A stretch of DNA of 64,000 bases from Thamnaconus septentrionalis (GCA_009823395.1 CM020505.1:11977129-12041128); one strand, 5' to 3'. Positions 20,437 to 36,001 are shown, counted from the first letter of the stretch. Numbers and translations are program-made. The notes: generated by a model from the letters alone, not told the origin.

Positions 20437-21395
20437 TAAGGCCCTGTTTACACAAAGACGGGTTTCACTGAAAACGCACAAATATTTATGCGGTTCGGCC
20501 TTGCGTTTACACGAAGCCTGTGTTTTCAGTGAAACTGCACAGACCGAAACTGCACTTTTTCGCTAACGATCCTCATGGTGGATAAGTTTGAAAGCGCCAC
20601 CTTGCCCGGCTTTGTGTAAACGCCGAAACCAATCTTTTATGGAAGCGCTGACGTCACAGCTCTGAACCCCTCCCCCGCCCTGCAACCTGAGCCGTCGTGA
20701 GGTGCAGACAACCACTCACAACAACAGCGTCAGGCTACAGACTTGATACTGCTACTAATGACCAGCCTGCAGTCTTCCCATTAACCTCCACCACAACAAA
20801 CTGCAAACAATAGTGAACAACACACGGTGCTCGTGGATCCATCGTGGATTGTGTGCAAAGTGAAAATAAACACAATGAAAACGATTTGCAAACCTCCTGT
20901 TCTACCTTTTATTTATTTTCTTTTGGTTCGGAGCACTGGGATATTGAGGAAGAAAACCTAAATTACTACAATGGTAGCAAACCTTTACTAGCACAACTCC
21001 CAGTCAACTTTAATATGGGCCTTTAAAGGCTCAGTGGTCTAAAGTAACTCTTAGCAGAAGTTCAACTCTGTCGTTTATCCACACTGTCTTTTCACCAGTG
21101 ATCTTTCTTTCTGTTCTCAGTGATGCTAATGTTTTTAGCGAGCTACTGCTTCTTTAAACAGGGCGTGCTTCAGGTGTTCTTCTTCTTCCGCATTCAGGGA
21201 GTAAACTTGTGGCGCCACATCAGGCCTGGCGGAGGTACTACATTGTTTTCAGTTGCTTCCAGCATATCCGTGTAAACGGGAATTTTTTTTGAAGACGGCT
21301 TCGTGTAAACACGTTTTTTTTCAAGAGCATTTTCGAAAATGTGCAGTTTAAAAAAAAAAAAAAAAAAAATCAGTCTCCGTGTAAACGTGGCCTTA
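20437..21395. mobile_element. non-autonomous DNA transposon with GTTTACAC termini
   Basis: The left end reads TAAGGCCCTGTTTACAC and the right end reads GTGTAAACGTGGCCTTA, an imperfect terminal inverted repeat with extra GTGTAAAC and TGTTTTCAGTGAAAC motifs inside each end. The flanking TTA/TAA is compatible with a 3- or 4-bp target duplication, as in PIF/Harbinger or Kolobok families. No transposase frame is present in about 960 bp, so it depends on an enzyme made elsewhere. The superfamily is uncertain. Confidence 0.65.
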
Positions 21396-22131
21396 GTTCA
21401 CAGTCGGCTTGCTCAACTAGGGCGTCACAAAATGGGCAAAGAGTTAATGTAGCCTATGTTTTCCAAGCCGACTGATAAAAACACTAGCCTGGTGAAGATT
21501 TCATTCACTCTGGTTCAGCGTGGTTGGTTTTCAACAAAACACGATGTTCGTGGCTAATAGGAAGCTGCTCAGAAACTTTGCGCGCTACACTTACCAGCTG
21601 TCAGACAAACTCACCAGCTTTTAAAGATGGTTTACTCACAAAACTGCCACCTACAAACAAACACTAGCAAAAGGATCAGCACATTTGAGTTTGACAACAG
21701 TGCTAAATGATTATTGTAACAGCTGAAACAAAGTCCTGCAATATGCTAGGTGTTAAAAATACAAAGCAAATAATCCTGGGCAGACCTTCAAACGCACACA
21801 CATGCACGCAAATCTGAATGCTTTGTGCTAGTGGAACACATGTAACTCAAATATCGCAATTAGCGCAACTGCACGCACCCTCAACGCCAATATTGTCTCA
21901 ACGCCCACACCACCTCGGGCAACAATCATGAATTTCAGCAGTTTTATGGCTCAACATCACTTGAGCCATACTTGCCCATTTACTGCACATACAATATTAC
22001 ATCCGTCCCTCCCCCTGTAATGTGGTAGTGATTGAAGTGGGAACTGGGGGCTGTACTAACAGGTGTGCACACATGCTGCAAAGGGAATTCATCAGATTAT
22101 CCCAGCAGCTCTCTGGGTAGACTACTTGATA

Positions 22132-22133
<2 letters not shown>
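21396..22133. other. non-coding stretch, nothing recognised
   Basis: Ordinary sequence between a DNA transposon and a paired GT/CA microsatellite. No exon or repeat was recognised. Confidence 0.5.

Positions 22134-22175
<42 letters not shown>
22134..22175. repeat. (GT)n microsatellite, first arm of an inverted pair
   Basis: About 21 GT units. A much longer CA tract follows 68 bp later. Confidence 0.97.
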
Positions 22176-22177
<2 letters not shown>

Positions 22178-22243
22178 GCAGATCAGCCTCATCTTATTCC
22201 TGATCACGTATGGATTCAACGCCATTAGGACGTTCTGCTTAAG

Positions 22244-24114
<1,871 letters not shown>

Positions 24115-24552
24115 TGTTGGGTTTAACCCTTACAATTATAATAAAAGAAACACACAGGAGTCAAGTAAGGCTTTCTCGCGAGGAGAGATGAGACAGCAGG
24201 CAACGTCAGTTAACTTCAGTCACGCTCCGTCCTTCCAACTCTGAAGTGCCTGCGTCTCCCAAACCTCTTTTTATTATGCATTAAGGGGCGGTCCCTGGTT
24301 ACATATGGCTAGTATTCGATCAATCTCATAGGACAAGCATGTATATATGTCTACACTGAGGCCCCACACTCTCCATCAGGAGTTCCTCCCCACTATAGTA
24401 TCGGTTCCCCATGAACATCACATCTATTAGCACTCGCACAGCTCATTGTTCGGTTACACATGAATAGTGTTTTAAGTATAACATGGAATACAAGATTTAT
24501 GTTCTTTAAGCATACTATGGGATAAATGAAAAACATATGTATTTTCCCAACA
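24115..24552 (-). mobile_element. solo LTR of an LTR retroelement
   Basis: On the minus strand the unit starts TGTTGGG and ends CCCAACA, a perfect 7-bp terminal inverted repeat with the TG...CA ends typical of LTRs. It contains an AATAAA-like poly(A)/TATA region (ATAATAAAAAG) followed by a C/T-rich R-U5-like tail. Flanks are GTTAT on the left and TTTAT on the right, a 5-bp target duplication with one mismatch. About 438 bp fits an LTR. No internal gag or pol sequence adjoins it, so recombination to a solo LTR is inferred. The family was not identified. Confidence 0.6.
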
Positions 24553-27500
24553 TTTATATTCAATGAAATGTGCAATGCATATGAGGTAGACGGATGAAAA
24601 TCCAACGCTGAAACACGACAGAAAATGACATGGTGCAAGGAACAACTGTGTTCCTGGTGGGTTTGGCTATTCAACCCTGGCGATACGTCCAGGAACAGCA
24701 ACGGAAGAAGATGCAGAACAAAAAATAGACAGTCACCACACGTCTGATGTCCAATTTCAAAACACACGCACACACAGACACACACATTGAATCAAGGGTG
24801 GTGGAGTGAGTCACTCACTCCGGGCCAAGGGGAAAAAAAAAATCAATCTGTGGCAGAGTAGTAGGGCCTTCACAAATTTGCGTACAATTTGCGCAGGTTC
24901 ATTTATTTTAAATGCACTTTGCGCAAACAGTCATTCTTTTAACTAAAAGGATGTTTACAGTTACAGAGTCGTTGAAAGTACAAAGCAGTTGATGAGCTGC
25001 CAGTCTTAACTTTGCAGGACAAGTCCTCCAACTGCGTGAAGACAATTTCTTTCAGCGCCATAATAGATCTTTATTAAAACCATTCTAACAAATGAACAGG
25101 TCAAGAGCCACGTCCCCAACTGTTACTGCAACAGCAGTTTAATAGTCTTTGCCACTGTAATACAAAGCCTGAATTGCAAATGAGCAAAACGTATAGCTGG
25201 GCATTAAAATAAAAACCATTTGAACAATTACTATAAGGGGAGGAAATGGCAGAAGGAATGTAAACACATTTTAATGCCAGTCTTTAAATTTCCAGACAAA
25301 TAGGTCACCTATGAAATGGGGTGGAGGGGGGGTGTGGGGGGGTGGTGGTGAAGAAAGAACTGCCACAATGAATGCCGGAGCACTACAAAGCATGCACGTG
25401 CAAATAGGAACTGCTAGCACAAGTATTTGTGCGCTTTGACAGAGACAGATGGAAATCATTTGATTCGCCCAAATATCAGCGCGTTGACCTGAAAGGAACA
25501 AAAAAAGAGGGGGTGGAGCTTGGAGAGGCCAAGTATTGTGGCCCACCGTCGTTGGGAGACTGACGACCCCGCTGCTCCGTGAGGACATGAACTGGGAACG
25601 GCCATTCACGTCACCGACTTTGCTACATTGTACTGGTTTCCAATGCAAGTTGCCACGGGGCTCTGGAGAGCAGCCAGGTCTAGTGATAAAGTTGCCAAGC
25701 TGGCAATACCACATTGTCTTTTCTGTCACGCCGCTCTCGCTGCCGTAAAGCCACACAGCGAGGCAAAGCCGCTCGGAGCCCCGTCTGCTGTATACATATG
25801 CCTGTGCGTATATAGAGCTATTTATTTAAACAGTAGACCACATCACAAGTCGCACACGAGTAAGAAAGAAAATACAATTTAACAGCACATCTACAAAAAC
25901 AGAGATGAAAATGACACCTGGCAATACAGAATTACCATTACCTGTTTCTAAATTTACATGTGGTTAAAACTAATTGAAGTTGATATACCAAGTAATGTTT
26001 TTGGATCTAAAAATAAATAAAGTACATGTGCTGCCCGCATGTCCGTCCAACAAACTGGTCAGAGCAAATTTCTGTTATTTTAGTCAACAGTGTTCTCTTT
26101 GGCGGACTGCAGCCCTAGAAATGACAACCATAAAAAGCGATTTGGGTCAGTGTTTTAGGGCTGACGTTTACAGCCAACCAAGACACAAAACTGCATTTGG
26201 TTTACTTTGGTGTGCTGGTTTCCCCAACAACACATCTAAATATATCCCTCCACAACTGGAGCAAATGTTGAATAATGAAGTATGGAAGGCACAGGGAGAG
26301 GAAGACCTTGCCAGGAAAAATTTGGCAAACGCATATAAAAAATATATATAATTTTACATATCGTGTCCTTTTTTTTCTCCAAGTCATCTTGGCAAACACA
26401 CATGGACATTTTAACATGTGAAGCCCACAGGTCTACACAAAAAAGAAAACCTGTTCTGTTGATCTGTTGGTCAGAGGGCTTAACAAGCTTTTGCTGCATC
26501 ATGAAACAGTTGAGTTGGACACCAGCTCCAATAGAAATACAGTTTAGAGTCTTGTTTTTCTGCAACTTTCCACCAACACACAATATGTCGAACTGCATCG
26601 TGTTGCTTTGCCTGCTCACTTCTTTAATACCAGGCATTAACTTGTTACTACATGTTCTGACAGCTGGGGCAAAACAGCTATGAACCAGAAAGGGGCCTTT
26701 AAGATGCGTGGTACAGATGGGCAGGGCACATCAATCGTGCTTTAAACAGGAAACATACATCAGCACTTGCCGCAGGACTTTCCAGTACTCCAGTCTTGCG
26801 CCACGCTCTCCTACTACCTGTCATTTTCTCTCATGGTTGGCATTAAACCCGTTAGATTAACGTGGGCCACCCATAAGCTAAAGTTTACATAGTACACCAT
26901 ACTTTCCTTATATACATAATTTGCCTTCGTCTGCAACAGAAAGAGCAGCAGCTCTTGTCTCTGTGAAACCCTGCCATGTCACGTGGAGCTATTCTGACCA
27001 CTGTTGGTTTCAATTGTTTCAAACATCCCAACCGAGTCTCCCCCACATGCGGTTGAGGGGCAAAGAGCAGATAGAGGCGACCAGAAACCAACAACAAATC
27101 CAGAATTTGTACAAAAGATTGGAAATCAGCTTAGCCCTTTCTTCCCATCCCCCATTCCCTCCCTCTCACCCATACACACAATGAACGTACCATTTTTCCC
27201 CCTCCCCCAACCATAAGCTGCCCCTGGTTTCTCCCCCTTGACTGTGGCTTTCCTGCTCTCCTTCTGTTATGGTTATCTACATCTCTGAGAACAATAACAC
27301 AAGGGTAGTAAAGCCCACAGAAGGCCGCAGAGGGCCACAGATGTCTGCCCCACCACTCGCCCCCGCCGCGATACACTCGGCTCCAACTCCTGTTGCTAGA
27401 CAGCGGCAGGGACAAAGACACCAGAGAGAGTGGCTGGGTAGGTTGCAGGGTGAGAGAAAAACTCTGCAGAATTTGTTTGGTGTTTAAAAATGACCTGCAA

Positions 27501-30500
27501 AGTGCAGCAAGTCGGACAGAGTTCAAGAAAATTCCAGTAAGCAGATTTCTGCCATCAACAAAAGGACAAAAGATTTGCACTATCAAGCGACGTGCATCAC
27601 TGTGCACCTAATATCACACTAGGCAGGCAGGCCGTCATCCATCTTTCCTCTGGGTTTTCCATTTTCAGACTGCTGGTTAGCAAGGAGGGAGGTGAGGGCG
27701 CCTTCCAGAAACTTTGCACAGCAGCCATTGATTTGCAATTACCCACAGACGCCGCATCCCTTGGGCAAATCTTGGTCTCTCACATTTGTCAAGTGTAGGC
27801 AATGCAAGCGTCCGCAGTGGTTTCCAAGTGACAATGAACGACAACACAATCAAGGGGTAGCGAAGAGAAAACTTGCAAATGTGGAAAAATAAGCGCGCCG
27901 CAAATATTTAGTTATGCACATGAATGTAAAAAAAACCTTTGATGTCATTTTTCTACATTTGTGGAAAAGTCTTCTTAGGGGTTTTGTCTACACCGCCGTG
28001 GAGATGCTGCCAGCTGAGCCGAGATATTGCAGGTGCAGGTAAGTAAAAAGAGTTTGAATTATAGATGAAATCTTGGCGAGATGAAGTTTTTGGGGGATGA
28101 GTTTTGTTTTTGTTTTCAATTATGCAATAATGAAAATATATAAACATTACAAATGGCAATACAACCTTTGTTAATCATTTAAAGTGAGCAGGCCAACGCA
28201 TTATTTAATATTTGGATCATTATATACAAAACCTGATTATCGCACACTGCCCGTTTTCCTACTACTGAGCAGTTATAACCTACTTGTATTAAAAGTGCTG
28301 CACGAAAAAAAATCTGGTTTCAACATGAAACCAAAGGAATTCTAATGTTTGCAGCTAAAACTTTTTACTTTGGAAGCAAAAAAATGTATAAGGTCTAATC
28401 GACAAAGCGTTCTGCTGACTCGTCCCATAGAAAGGCAAGACATTTGCCAAGCAAACATGCTAACAGCGCTAAGCTGAGAGGCCCGACAGCAGAATGCATC
28501 ATGGGAGGGGAAAAAAAAAAGTACTGAAGAGAGACGGCGGAGGAAAAGAGCAGACCGAGAGTTCAAACATGGAGGCAAGGGCCATGTGTCAGCACAGCCC
28601 AGGACACACAGGGAAGAGTGAGGTTACTCTCGGTCTTCTGGCCGTCTCTGCGAGGGACTAATAGCATGAGACACGGCTCCCCTCCCCCCTGGAGCAGCAC
28701 AACACTCTGTTGCAGCCCTGCTTTCATTTTGCAGAGCGTGGCGTGCAGGTTGGATGAGGAGGGAGGGAGGGCCAGGAGGATAAAATGGCGTGGGAAGGGT
28801 TAAGTCCAAACCAGTCCATCTGCTTCCTCGTCTGTCCTCCTGGCTGGCTGCTGGCCCCAGCCAGGCTTTTACACAGCACACAGCCCTGACGCACAGCATA
28901 AACAAACACACACACTGAACAGTACTCGTGCAGCATTGACTCTTGGAACACGGTGCTGAATGATGTGTTCCTGCATTTTTCCAACATATAGAAATATATT
29001 TGTGCATCGGCGAATGTAAATGATTGAAATGACACATACAGCTGCAACCTTGTCACAAGAGAGACGGGTAATGGGAAGGAGATTATACCCAATAGGTCCA
29101 AATGGTCTTGGAAAAGTTTTAAAACTGGAAGTAGATCACACATTTGTTCACATATTTTGCCTAAATGTGGAAATGGTCTAAACTTGTGCGGATTTATCCA
29201 TTTTGGGTTCCATCATTCCAAGGTGTGAAGACACGGAATAGTTATTTGTGTGTTTGGAGGGCAATAAAAATACCTCGCTGCGCCTTGTTGTTGTTGGGTT
29301 GAATGCTACAGCGAGAAGGAGCAGTCCGTCGTTTGGGCGCAGTGCTTTGGACATGGTTCATGCATGACTGGGCAGGTTCCTTCCACACCTCATCCAGGTC
29401 CTGGTAGACTGGAAGAGTACCCATGCACGGCGGGTTTGTGTTCAAACTCATCAACTCAAGCCGACTATATGGTCGACCGGGCCCAGACCCCCCACCAACC
29501 CGGTGTGCCGCTGGGCAGTTCCCAAAACCCCCTCAGTTCTATTTCGAATACCTGGTCAACCGTAGTTTGTAATTGTTGTCATGAAAGTGAGATGGATAAT
29601 GTTCATCAGTCTGTCACTGAGTTGTTGTTGTGAACAGGTGGCAACAGTGAATGTATGATTAAAGCTCATGTGGTCTGGCTGCTGCAGACATCTTTCGTAA
29701 CTGAAGATGAGATGGAGTAAATTTTTCCTTTGACCGCAAAGGTCCATGTTAAGATGTGTAATAATAATGATCATAATAACAATAATTAAGTGTGGTGTCC
29801 ATGTACGGTTTTCTATCTTCATTGGGTGTTGACACTACACTAATAACAGTAAAAGCTAGAGAAATAAACATCCAACGCACACTTTTGCCGTGACGTGAAC
29901 CAAATCCACTATGAAAACAACACAATTTTAAGGTCGTCTTTGACAAAGAGAGTGCACGTCAGGAATCATTTGTGTGCTGCACAGCTGGACGAGCTGCACG
30001 AAATCAAAGGCAGGAACTTTGAAGGGAGGGGACGGTGTACGCGACAGCGCTCTCATTCAAGAATAGACGGCCGTCGATTGGAGGAGAGGCTGCCGACAAA
30101 ACACCTGGTATGGGAAACGCCCATATCTGTTGAACCTTCAGTTACCGCGCCTTTGGATTTTAGACAGCGCAACAAAGAGACACGCCACTATCCTATTATC
30201 GTGTGCACAATTGCGGCGGTGAAGTTAGCACAAAGGAGCTTGTTCGGCAGGCAGAGGTTTGCGAGTGGAGCAGAGACAGAGAGGGGCGTGCAGACTTACA
30301 GTATGTCAGACAACAAGGTCAGCCCATCCCAGGAGGGGTGTTGGCTTTCTAGCGGGGTACAGCGAATTGAAACCAAGGTCACTATTCTGTGGTTGTGAGA
30401 GGGACATGAGAGTGGGGCCAGACAGGGACAACTTTTGCCACATGGCCCATCTACAGACAGCAAAAGCCTGCTTGGTAGCCAAGCTTGCGCATGGAAGTAT

Positions 30501-30749
30501 AATTAGAATGGGTTAAAAGAAGAAAGTACAGATAGAAATAAATTGTTTTTTTTAAGTCTTTAGTTTCCCCTTAATATGGTTCAGATATGCGTTAGATTAA
30601 CATTGCAACTGTACACATCGATTTTAACCCATCGTTCATCTGTAAAGGACTGAAAAAAGGCAAGTACAAGTAAACTGTTCATACAAATGACAGAAGAAGT
30701 CTTTAGGATTAGATGACATTACGTGAAAGTATTCTGGAAAATACCACCC
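24553..30749. other. non-coding stretch, no gene recognised
   Basis: No exon or complete transposon was recognised. It includes a G-rich tract at 25318-25350. Open frames up to about 167 codons (for example + strand 29895-30398 and minus strand 25271-25756) have no domain I recognise and no convincing splice context. Confidence 0.45.
25318..25350. other. G-run cluster, possible G-quadruplex
   Basis: GGGG, a run of seven G, another run of seven G, then GG doublets, spaced by TGGA/TGT/T. The pattern satisfies a G-quadruplex rule; folding is inferred. Confidence 0.55.
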
Positions 30750-31150
30750 ATCCCCTCCATCAGTTCCTGGTCCAACACAGAAGCACACGGACCGGGAGAC
30801 TTAGACTCCCCACCTCACAGAAGATCTTTTCTTCCTGTGGCAATTAAACTATATAATTCCTCATTGTAAAATCACTGTCTGCCATATATATCCACATGCA
30901 TACATCCAAACATTTTACACCATCTTTTAGTCATATGCTCTTTATTTTTATTTCATCTTAACTGTTAAAATTTGCACTTGGCACTATGCCAATTTTTTCT
31001 GTTAGCTACTTAATTTTCTATTGTTTTTATTTTTACTTAGTTAGTTGCATGTTTCTATATTTTATGTACATTTCTTAAGTTGACTGGAATCCTTTTACGA
31101 AAAGAATTTCCTTCGGGATAAATAAAAGTATTTCTGATTCTGATTCTGAA
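30750..31150 (+). mobile_element. 3' tail of a non-LTR retrotransposon (L2/Rex-like)
   Basis: The stretch ends in a short satellite of CTGATT units directly after GGGATAAATAAAAGTAT, the kind of 3' terminus seen in fish L2/Rex-type LINEs and their SINEs. Upstream, frame-shifted reading gives a remnant like the end of such a reverse-transcriptase ORF (TGRLRLPTSQKIF then FFLWQLNYI). It is 5'-truncated and degraded. The family assignment is inference. Confidence 0.5.
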
Positions 31151-32424
31151 GAAGTGGATGGGAATGACAGCAAAATATAGATGTGGGAAGCTACCACACC
31201 TTTTCTAAAATACGGGGCTCCGGCTAGGACAGAATAGGTAGGAAGGAGAATTCAAGGCAATTCAATAGACCACCAACACTAAAAAGCACAAGTGTCTGCA
31301 TCGGTGTAACCGTCCTGTTTGTGCCAGCGTGCATTAACAAGACTGTGGAAAACAGTGATTAGGAAGGAAGCATGACCTCCCAGGAAGAACAGAAAAAAAA
31401 TATCCTTTTGGAAACTAACCAACAGGCGGCAAACATGTATTACTATGCTCTTAATGCTAGTTGATGGTTTTCCGTGTCCAATTATAGTCTGAACTAGATT
31501 TTTCCAGCTAGATCAAACGGGGGTAATCTTTCACGCAGGTCTAGTGAAAAAAATACCAACCTAAAATAAATATGGATTAAGTAAAATGCTACTTTTAAAC
31601 ACATTTAGCCATGCTCTGGGGACGTTCGTACTCTCTTTACGTTTCCAAACAGGCCCTTTAAAGTTACTTCTCTGTTGCGTCATTCCGTCCCTTCTCACCT
31701 CTTGCTGGTGCAAGTCCCGACTCCCAAGGGACAGCATATTTCGCAGCTTAATAGTGCTGGATGCCGTGCACCCGCTCAGATATTTCCATTCTAACGGCAA
31801 GACTGACTTGCACTCACACGGGGTGCTAAGTGGTCTGAACCTCCATTACACAGAGCACACAGGCCTCCTACTCCCACCCTGCGAGCAGTGGCTGACTGCC
31901 AGGCAGAGAGCAGCGTCTGTGTGTGTGTGTGTGTTCATGTGTGTGGTCAAACTGTAGCGCACGGTTGCATAAACGTGAAATTAGAGAATACTTGAGCGCA
32001 ATCTCGCAACATGACAACCTTTTTGAGGAGCAGAGTAGAACTTTCTTCAAGAATAAATACATTACGTACACTAAAAATACATAAACACAATGATAATAAT
32101 ATTTACTGCAAAATGTAGATGTCATCTATGAGCTCAACAAAACTACTTTGTCTAAATGGTGACATGCTTGATTTTAGATGGCCAACCAGTGCACTGCAGG
32201 TAACAAAAATGCTCGTCTCCATCTTTGGGACTAGCAAGACTTTAGGTCACAGATGGAACCTGCACCCTTCTTGCTGCGAGACCACACCGCGAACCACCGA
32301 GCACCACCAGGTCATCCCTGACTGTCGCCACAGCGTAAAGCTGACGCCATCATGGCCAACGGTCTAGTCGCCCTGTTTCTGTTTCAGCTATAAAAAACAA
32401 CAATCAACGTTGAACTTTTACAAC
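31151..32424. other. non-coding stretch, nothing recognised
   Basis: Only a short GT tract (31919-31933) and unrecognised short frames. Confidence 0.5.
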
Positions 32425-32945
32425 CCGGCAAGAATTGTTGTCACATGCCGGACTGTGATGCATCAAAGAAGTGATTTATGAGCACACCCCTAACTGATGA
32501 GTTATTTCTAAAATTTCGATAAAGTACAATTGCGATATGCAGGTGTTTCCATTGAACGGTGTGAAGTGCATCAGCCGTAATTCTCGCGGGACGAGATTTT
32601 ACACAAATTACGTTTCCTTTTTTTGTGAACGTTTGTTTGCCTACATTCCGTCTCCTCCTCCGTCCAAACATAACGTGCCATTTTCGCTTGAAGTGAACTG
32701 GTCACGTGACCCCATATGTCACATCTGGGGACGAGTAAATGCGAAAAAAGTGTTTCCATGACACTTTTGCAATATACCTCGATATGTCTGGAAAACCACC
32801 TCATGAGAGCGTGAAAACCTTTTATCGATATTTGAGTTTTTTTGTTTGTTTTTTTAAAGTTTATGCATTTCCATTACTACGTTTCCTATTGCATTATCTA
32901 GGTTTTGCAAAATTCTAGGGGTAATGGAAACAGAGCTACAGACAG
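32425..32945 (-). mobile_element. Harbinger-like DNA transposon fragment, copy B
   Basis: Reverse-complement partner of 43-577. Read on the minus strand it begins CTGTTTCCATTACCCCTAG and carries the same AAAAGTGTCATGGAAACAC block, the same GGTCACGTGACC palindrome (32700-32711), and an ATG at 32681 opening MARYVWTEEETE. The tryptophan and EEE core resemble the first helix of a Myb/SANT-like domain, as in the accessory protein of PIF/Harbinger elements. The frame runs on only about 36 codons before a stop. It is a fragment with no transposase. Confidence 0.6.
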
Positions 32946-33462
32946 TGATTTTATACTGCAACAAATTCCATCTGAAGAATAAAAAAATATATATGGTAAA
33001 ACAACGTGGAAATACAGGGCTGTGATTGAACAAGCTGTGTAAAACGGGTCTATGTCAGCTCGGGTAACAGCGGCGAGTGCAAAGCTGGGCCGGCAGCACG
33101 GCCCAGCGTTGCACTCCCTCGCTCCCCGTCTTCCTGAAACTTGCACGACCTACGGCAGACCTCAAACATTCCTCCGCATAAGATGTGGGCTCCATGCCAT
33201 TCTGCTTGCTATTAGGGCCTTTCGCCGCACTCCACGCCACAGTGCCTCGCCTGTTCCCTGTAAACAGACTCCCTCTATACGCAATCAGTGCGCAGCCTGC
33301 CCGGGGGGGAGGAGGGGCAGCAGCAGAGGAGAGGAAGAGGGGAAGGCTGGGAAAACAAAGCATCTACAGTTGTCTCTTCAGCCGGGCCAGGCCGAGCTGG
33401 ACCAGCGGGGGCGAGTTATGTAATGTGACTGGCAGGGCCCACTTCCCTGTTCAGAGCTGCTG

Positions 33463-33590
<128 letters not shown>

Positions 33591-34666
33591 TCCCCCACAG
33601 AGGAACAAGCCCTGCTTTGGAGGGGGAGGATGAGACAGAAAGGGTGCTGTGAGGGAATCAGTGCAGAAGGTGCGATTACAAGAATTTTAGTGTTTCATCA
33701 GCACAGAATCTACACACAGATACCACTCTCCTCGCTCGGCTACTGTGATGATAGATTGCAGACTGCGAACAGCACCCACTCCGGCAGAAGGAGCGAGAGG
33801 GGACACCCTATTTTCACATAGCGCGCTCGTGTTGGTCGACAACTCGTATTCCCGAAAGTTCACAACAGAAGTCTCTCTTATTGCCAGTTTACATTTTAAT
33901 TGCTGACGTATGCCTTGACTGTATGCTATGCGAATGCATGTACCACTGTTGAGCACTATGGAAAAACACAATGGCAAGTTTTAATGCAAGTTAGACGTCA
34001 AGAAACTAGGCACTGGTGCAAAACTGCTGACGCTGAAAGCAAATCGGTTGCTTGCTGCAAACCAAGCCGCTGCTTTTCTTTCTCGTTTCCAAAATGAAAC
34101 GCACGCCCTTAAAGCGAAACATCTTTCACATTTCATGTGTTACTTTTTGCACATGCGATTCAAGCAAGCTGCTTGAGCAACAGCTCTGGATTTGTGCAAA
34201 AGGCCCTCCTTACTCAGTCACGTTTTTAAAAACTTAATGCTCGTTACGCAACTCGCAGCTTCTGGTCGCAGAGATCCTATTTTAGTGTCCGCAAAACACT
34301 GCAAAATGAGTGTATGATCGTCTGTAAGAGCTTCTCATTAGCGCTCATGTCTGCAAGGCCAGTTTCCCACGGTGCTCTGTAGTGCCGGTTCAGTTGCAAT
34401 GAGCATTGTCAAGCCAGCACAGACCGCAGATAAGCAGGCAGACAGAACTGACAAGCGCCTGAAAGGAAGTGACACGCGGCAAAAAGAGATAGGCAGAAAG
34501 AAATGCAAAAGAACAGACAAGTCATCAACAGGCACCAAGTATGCAACCACAGCGGCCGGGTGGCGGATTTAAAGCAGTTAAAAATAAGAGTCTGATTCTG
34601 ATTTACTTAGCCGCTTGCCTGGAAACCATGTGACTGGCATCACATGAGGCGAGGGGGGTGGCAGGG

Positions 34667-34669
<3 letters not shown>

Positions 34670-34700
<31 letters not shown>
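34670..34700. repeat. (TG)n microsatellite
   Basis: About 15 TG units running into CGCACGCG. It is the last long dinucleotide tract before the spg7 3' end. Confidence 0.95.
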
Positions 34701-34703
<3 letters not shown>

Positions 34704-35581
34704 ACGCGCCTCAGTCTGCAAATATATGCAAGCGCTGAGCTCGTACACAGCGTGCACTCGACTCCTTGCACCATAATAAGCTTTGTGATCGGTTTCCACA
34801 GTCCCCACTGGCAGCAAGGAGACGCAGGCAGGGCTGGCCAGCGAACAGTGACGCAGCTCCAGCACGAGCTCACCAACATGAGAGGAACCGTTCAAACGGG
34901 GGGTTCGCGAATTGAAAGGCACGGCGATGCCAATGGCCGATGCGTATAGAAAAGAAAATAGGATCACCATATTTTAAGTTTCGAAGGCTGCACACAGAGG
35001 AAACACAAAGCCGTTTATGTGAAATGCACGACCGCTTCATGTTGTCCACGTCAACAGGATCGCTGTGATTGGAGATTGTGTGCTTGCAGCAGCAGCAGCA
35101 GACCAAAAGGAACAAAAAAAAAACTGAACCCTGTATACAGTTACTAAGCCTAAAAGGACATTTTGATCGTAATACAAAGAGGTTAACGACCCATTTGGAA
35201 TAATACTGCAGCAACGTCCCAGTTCCTGCAAGGCGTTGCAACAGACAAGGGAAGCGTTTTCTAGTTTATGACCAATAAAGTTGGAAAACTCAGAGGGTGT
35301 GGATAACTATAATCAGGTTTTATCTTTTTGGAGGCTGACTTCCATGGATATATACTACACCCTTCATTTCTGTTTGAATAGAAAAAAAATATAATCCAAT
35401 CATAGGCCAGATCATAATTACTGTGGGTAATAAGTAACCCCTTCCTCCCCCAGGATTTTATCACTGCAACTATATGAAACGGTTACTTTTTAAATTACTA
35501 CTACTACAAAGACGACTACTATACTGGCTTAAGGAAAATGTCCGAGGCTGTTGGTCAATGTCCTTTCTTCAGTTAGGTGGT
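34701..35581. other. non-coding stretch, nothing recognised
   Basis: No exon or element was recognised. It ends at the target-site duplication of the hAT element at 35590. Confidence 0.5.
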
Positions 35582-35589
35582 ATTGCTTA

Positions 35590-36001
35590 TAGGGCTGCAA
35601 CTATTCCTCGAGTAACTCGATTACAAAAAAAATAATAAAGGAATTTCATCTGCCTGGAGGCGTCGTTTAATTAAATTTAAAGCTCACGTTTCACACGGAC
35701 TCTTTTTAGTGTGACACAACGTGCTTCCGTCACAGGCCAAGCGCCACATGCAAATTGGGAGAAGACGGAAGCGGTCTTATGGCAACGGTACCAGGACGGC
35801 GCGGTTTCACGCTTCTGGGACGCTTCTGAAACGCACCTACGTTACGTCTGGTGTGAACTTGCACCCCAACGTTAATGGCCACGTTCTGCTGCAGAGCAGG
35901 CTTTAATTAAGCAGACGTGTGTTTTATCGGATTACTCGATGAATGAATGGAATATTCAATAGAACAATCGATTACCAAAATATTCGATAGCTGCAGCCCT
36001 A
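35590..36001. mobile_element. hAT-type MITE with perfect target duplication
   Basis: The left terminus TAGGGCTGCAACTAT and right terminus ATAGCTGCAGCCCTA form a terminal inverted repeat with one mismatch. Both flanks carry the identical 8-bp direct repeat ATTGCTTA (35582-35589 and 36002-36009). An 8-bp duplication with a TAGGGCTGCAACTA-type end is the hallmark of a hAT element. The sub-terminal CTCGAGTAACTCGATTAC and ATCGATTACCAAAATATTCG regions are also related. At 412 bp with no transposase frame it is non-autonomous. Confidence 0.88.

Noticed and set aside
25271..25756. 161-codon minus-strand frame
   Set aside because: Includes a Pro run from a G-rich tract and shows no family resemblance.
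29895..30398. 167-codon + strand frame
   Set aside because: No recognised domain, no matching splice signals, and overlapping alternative frames; possible chance ORF.
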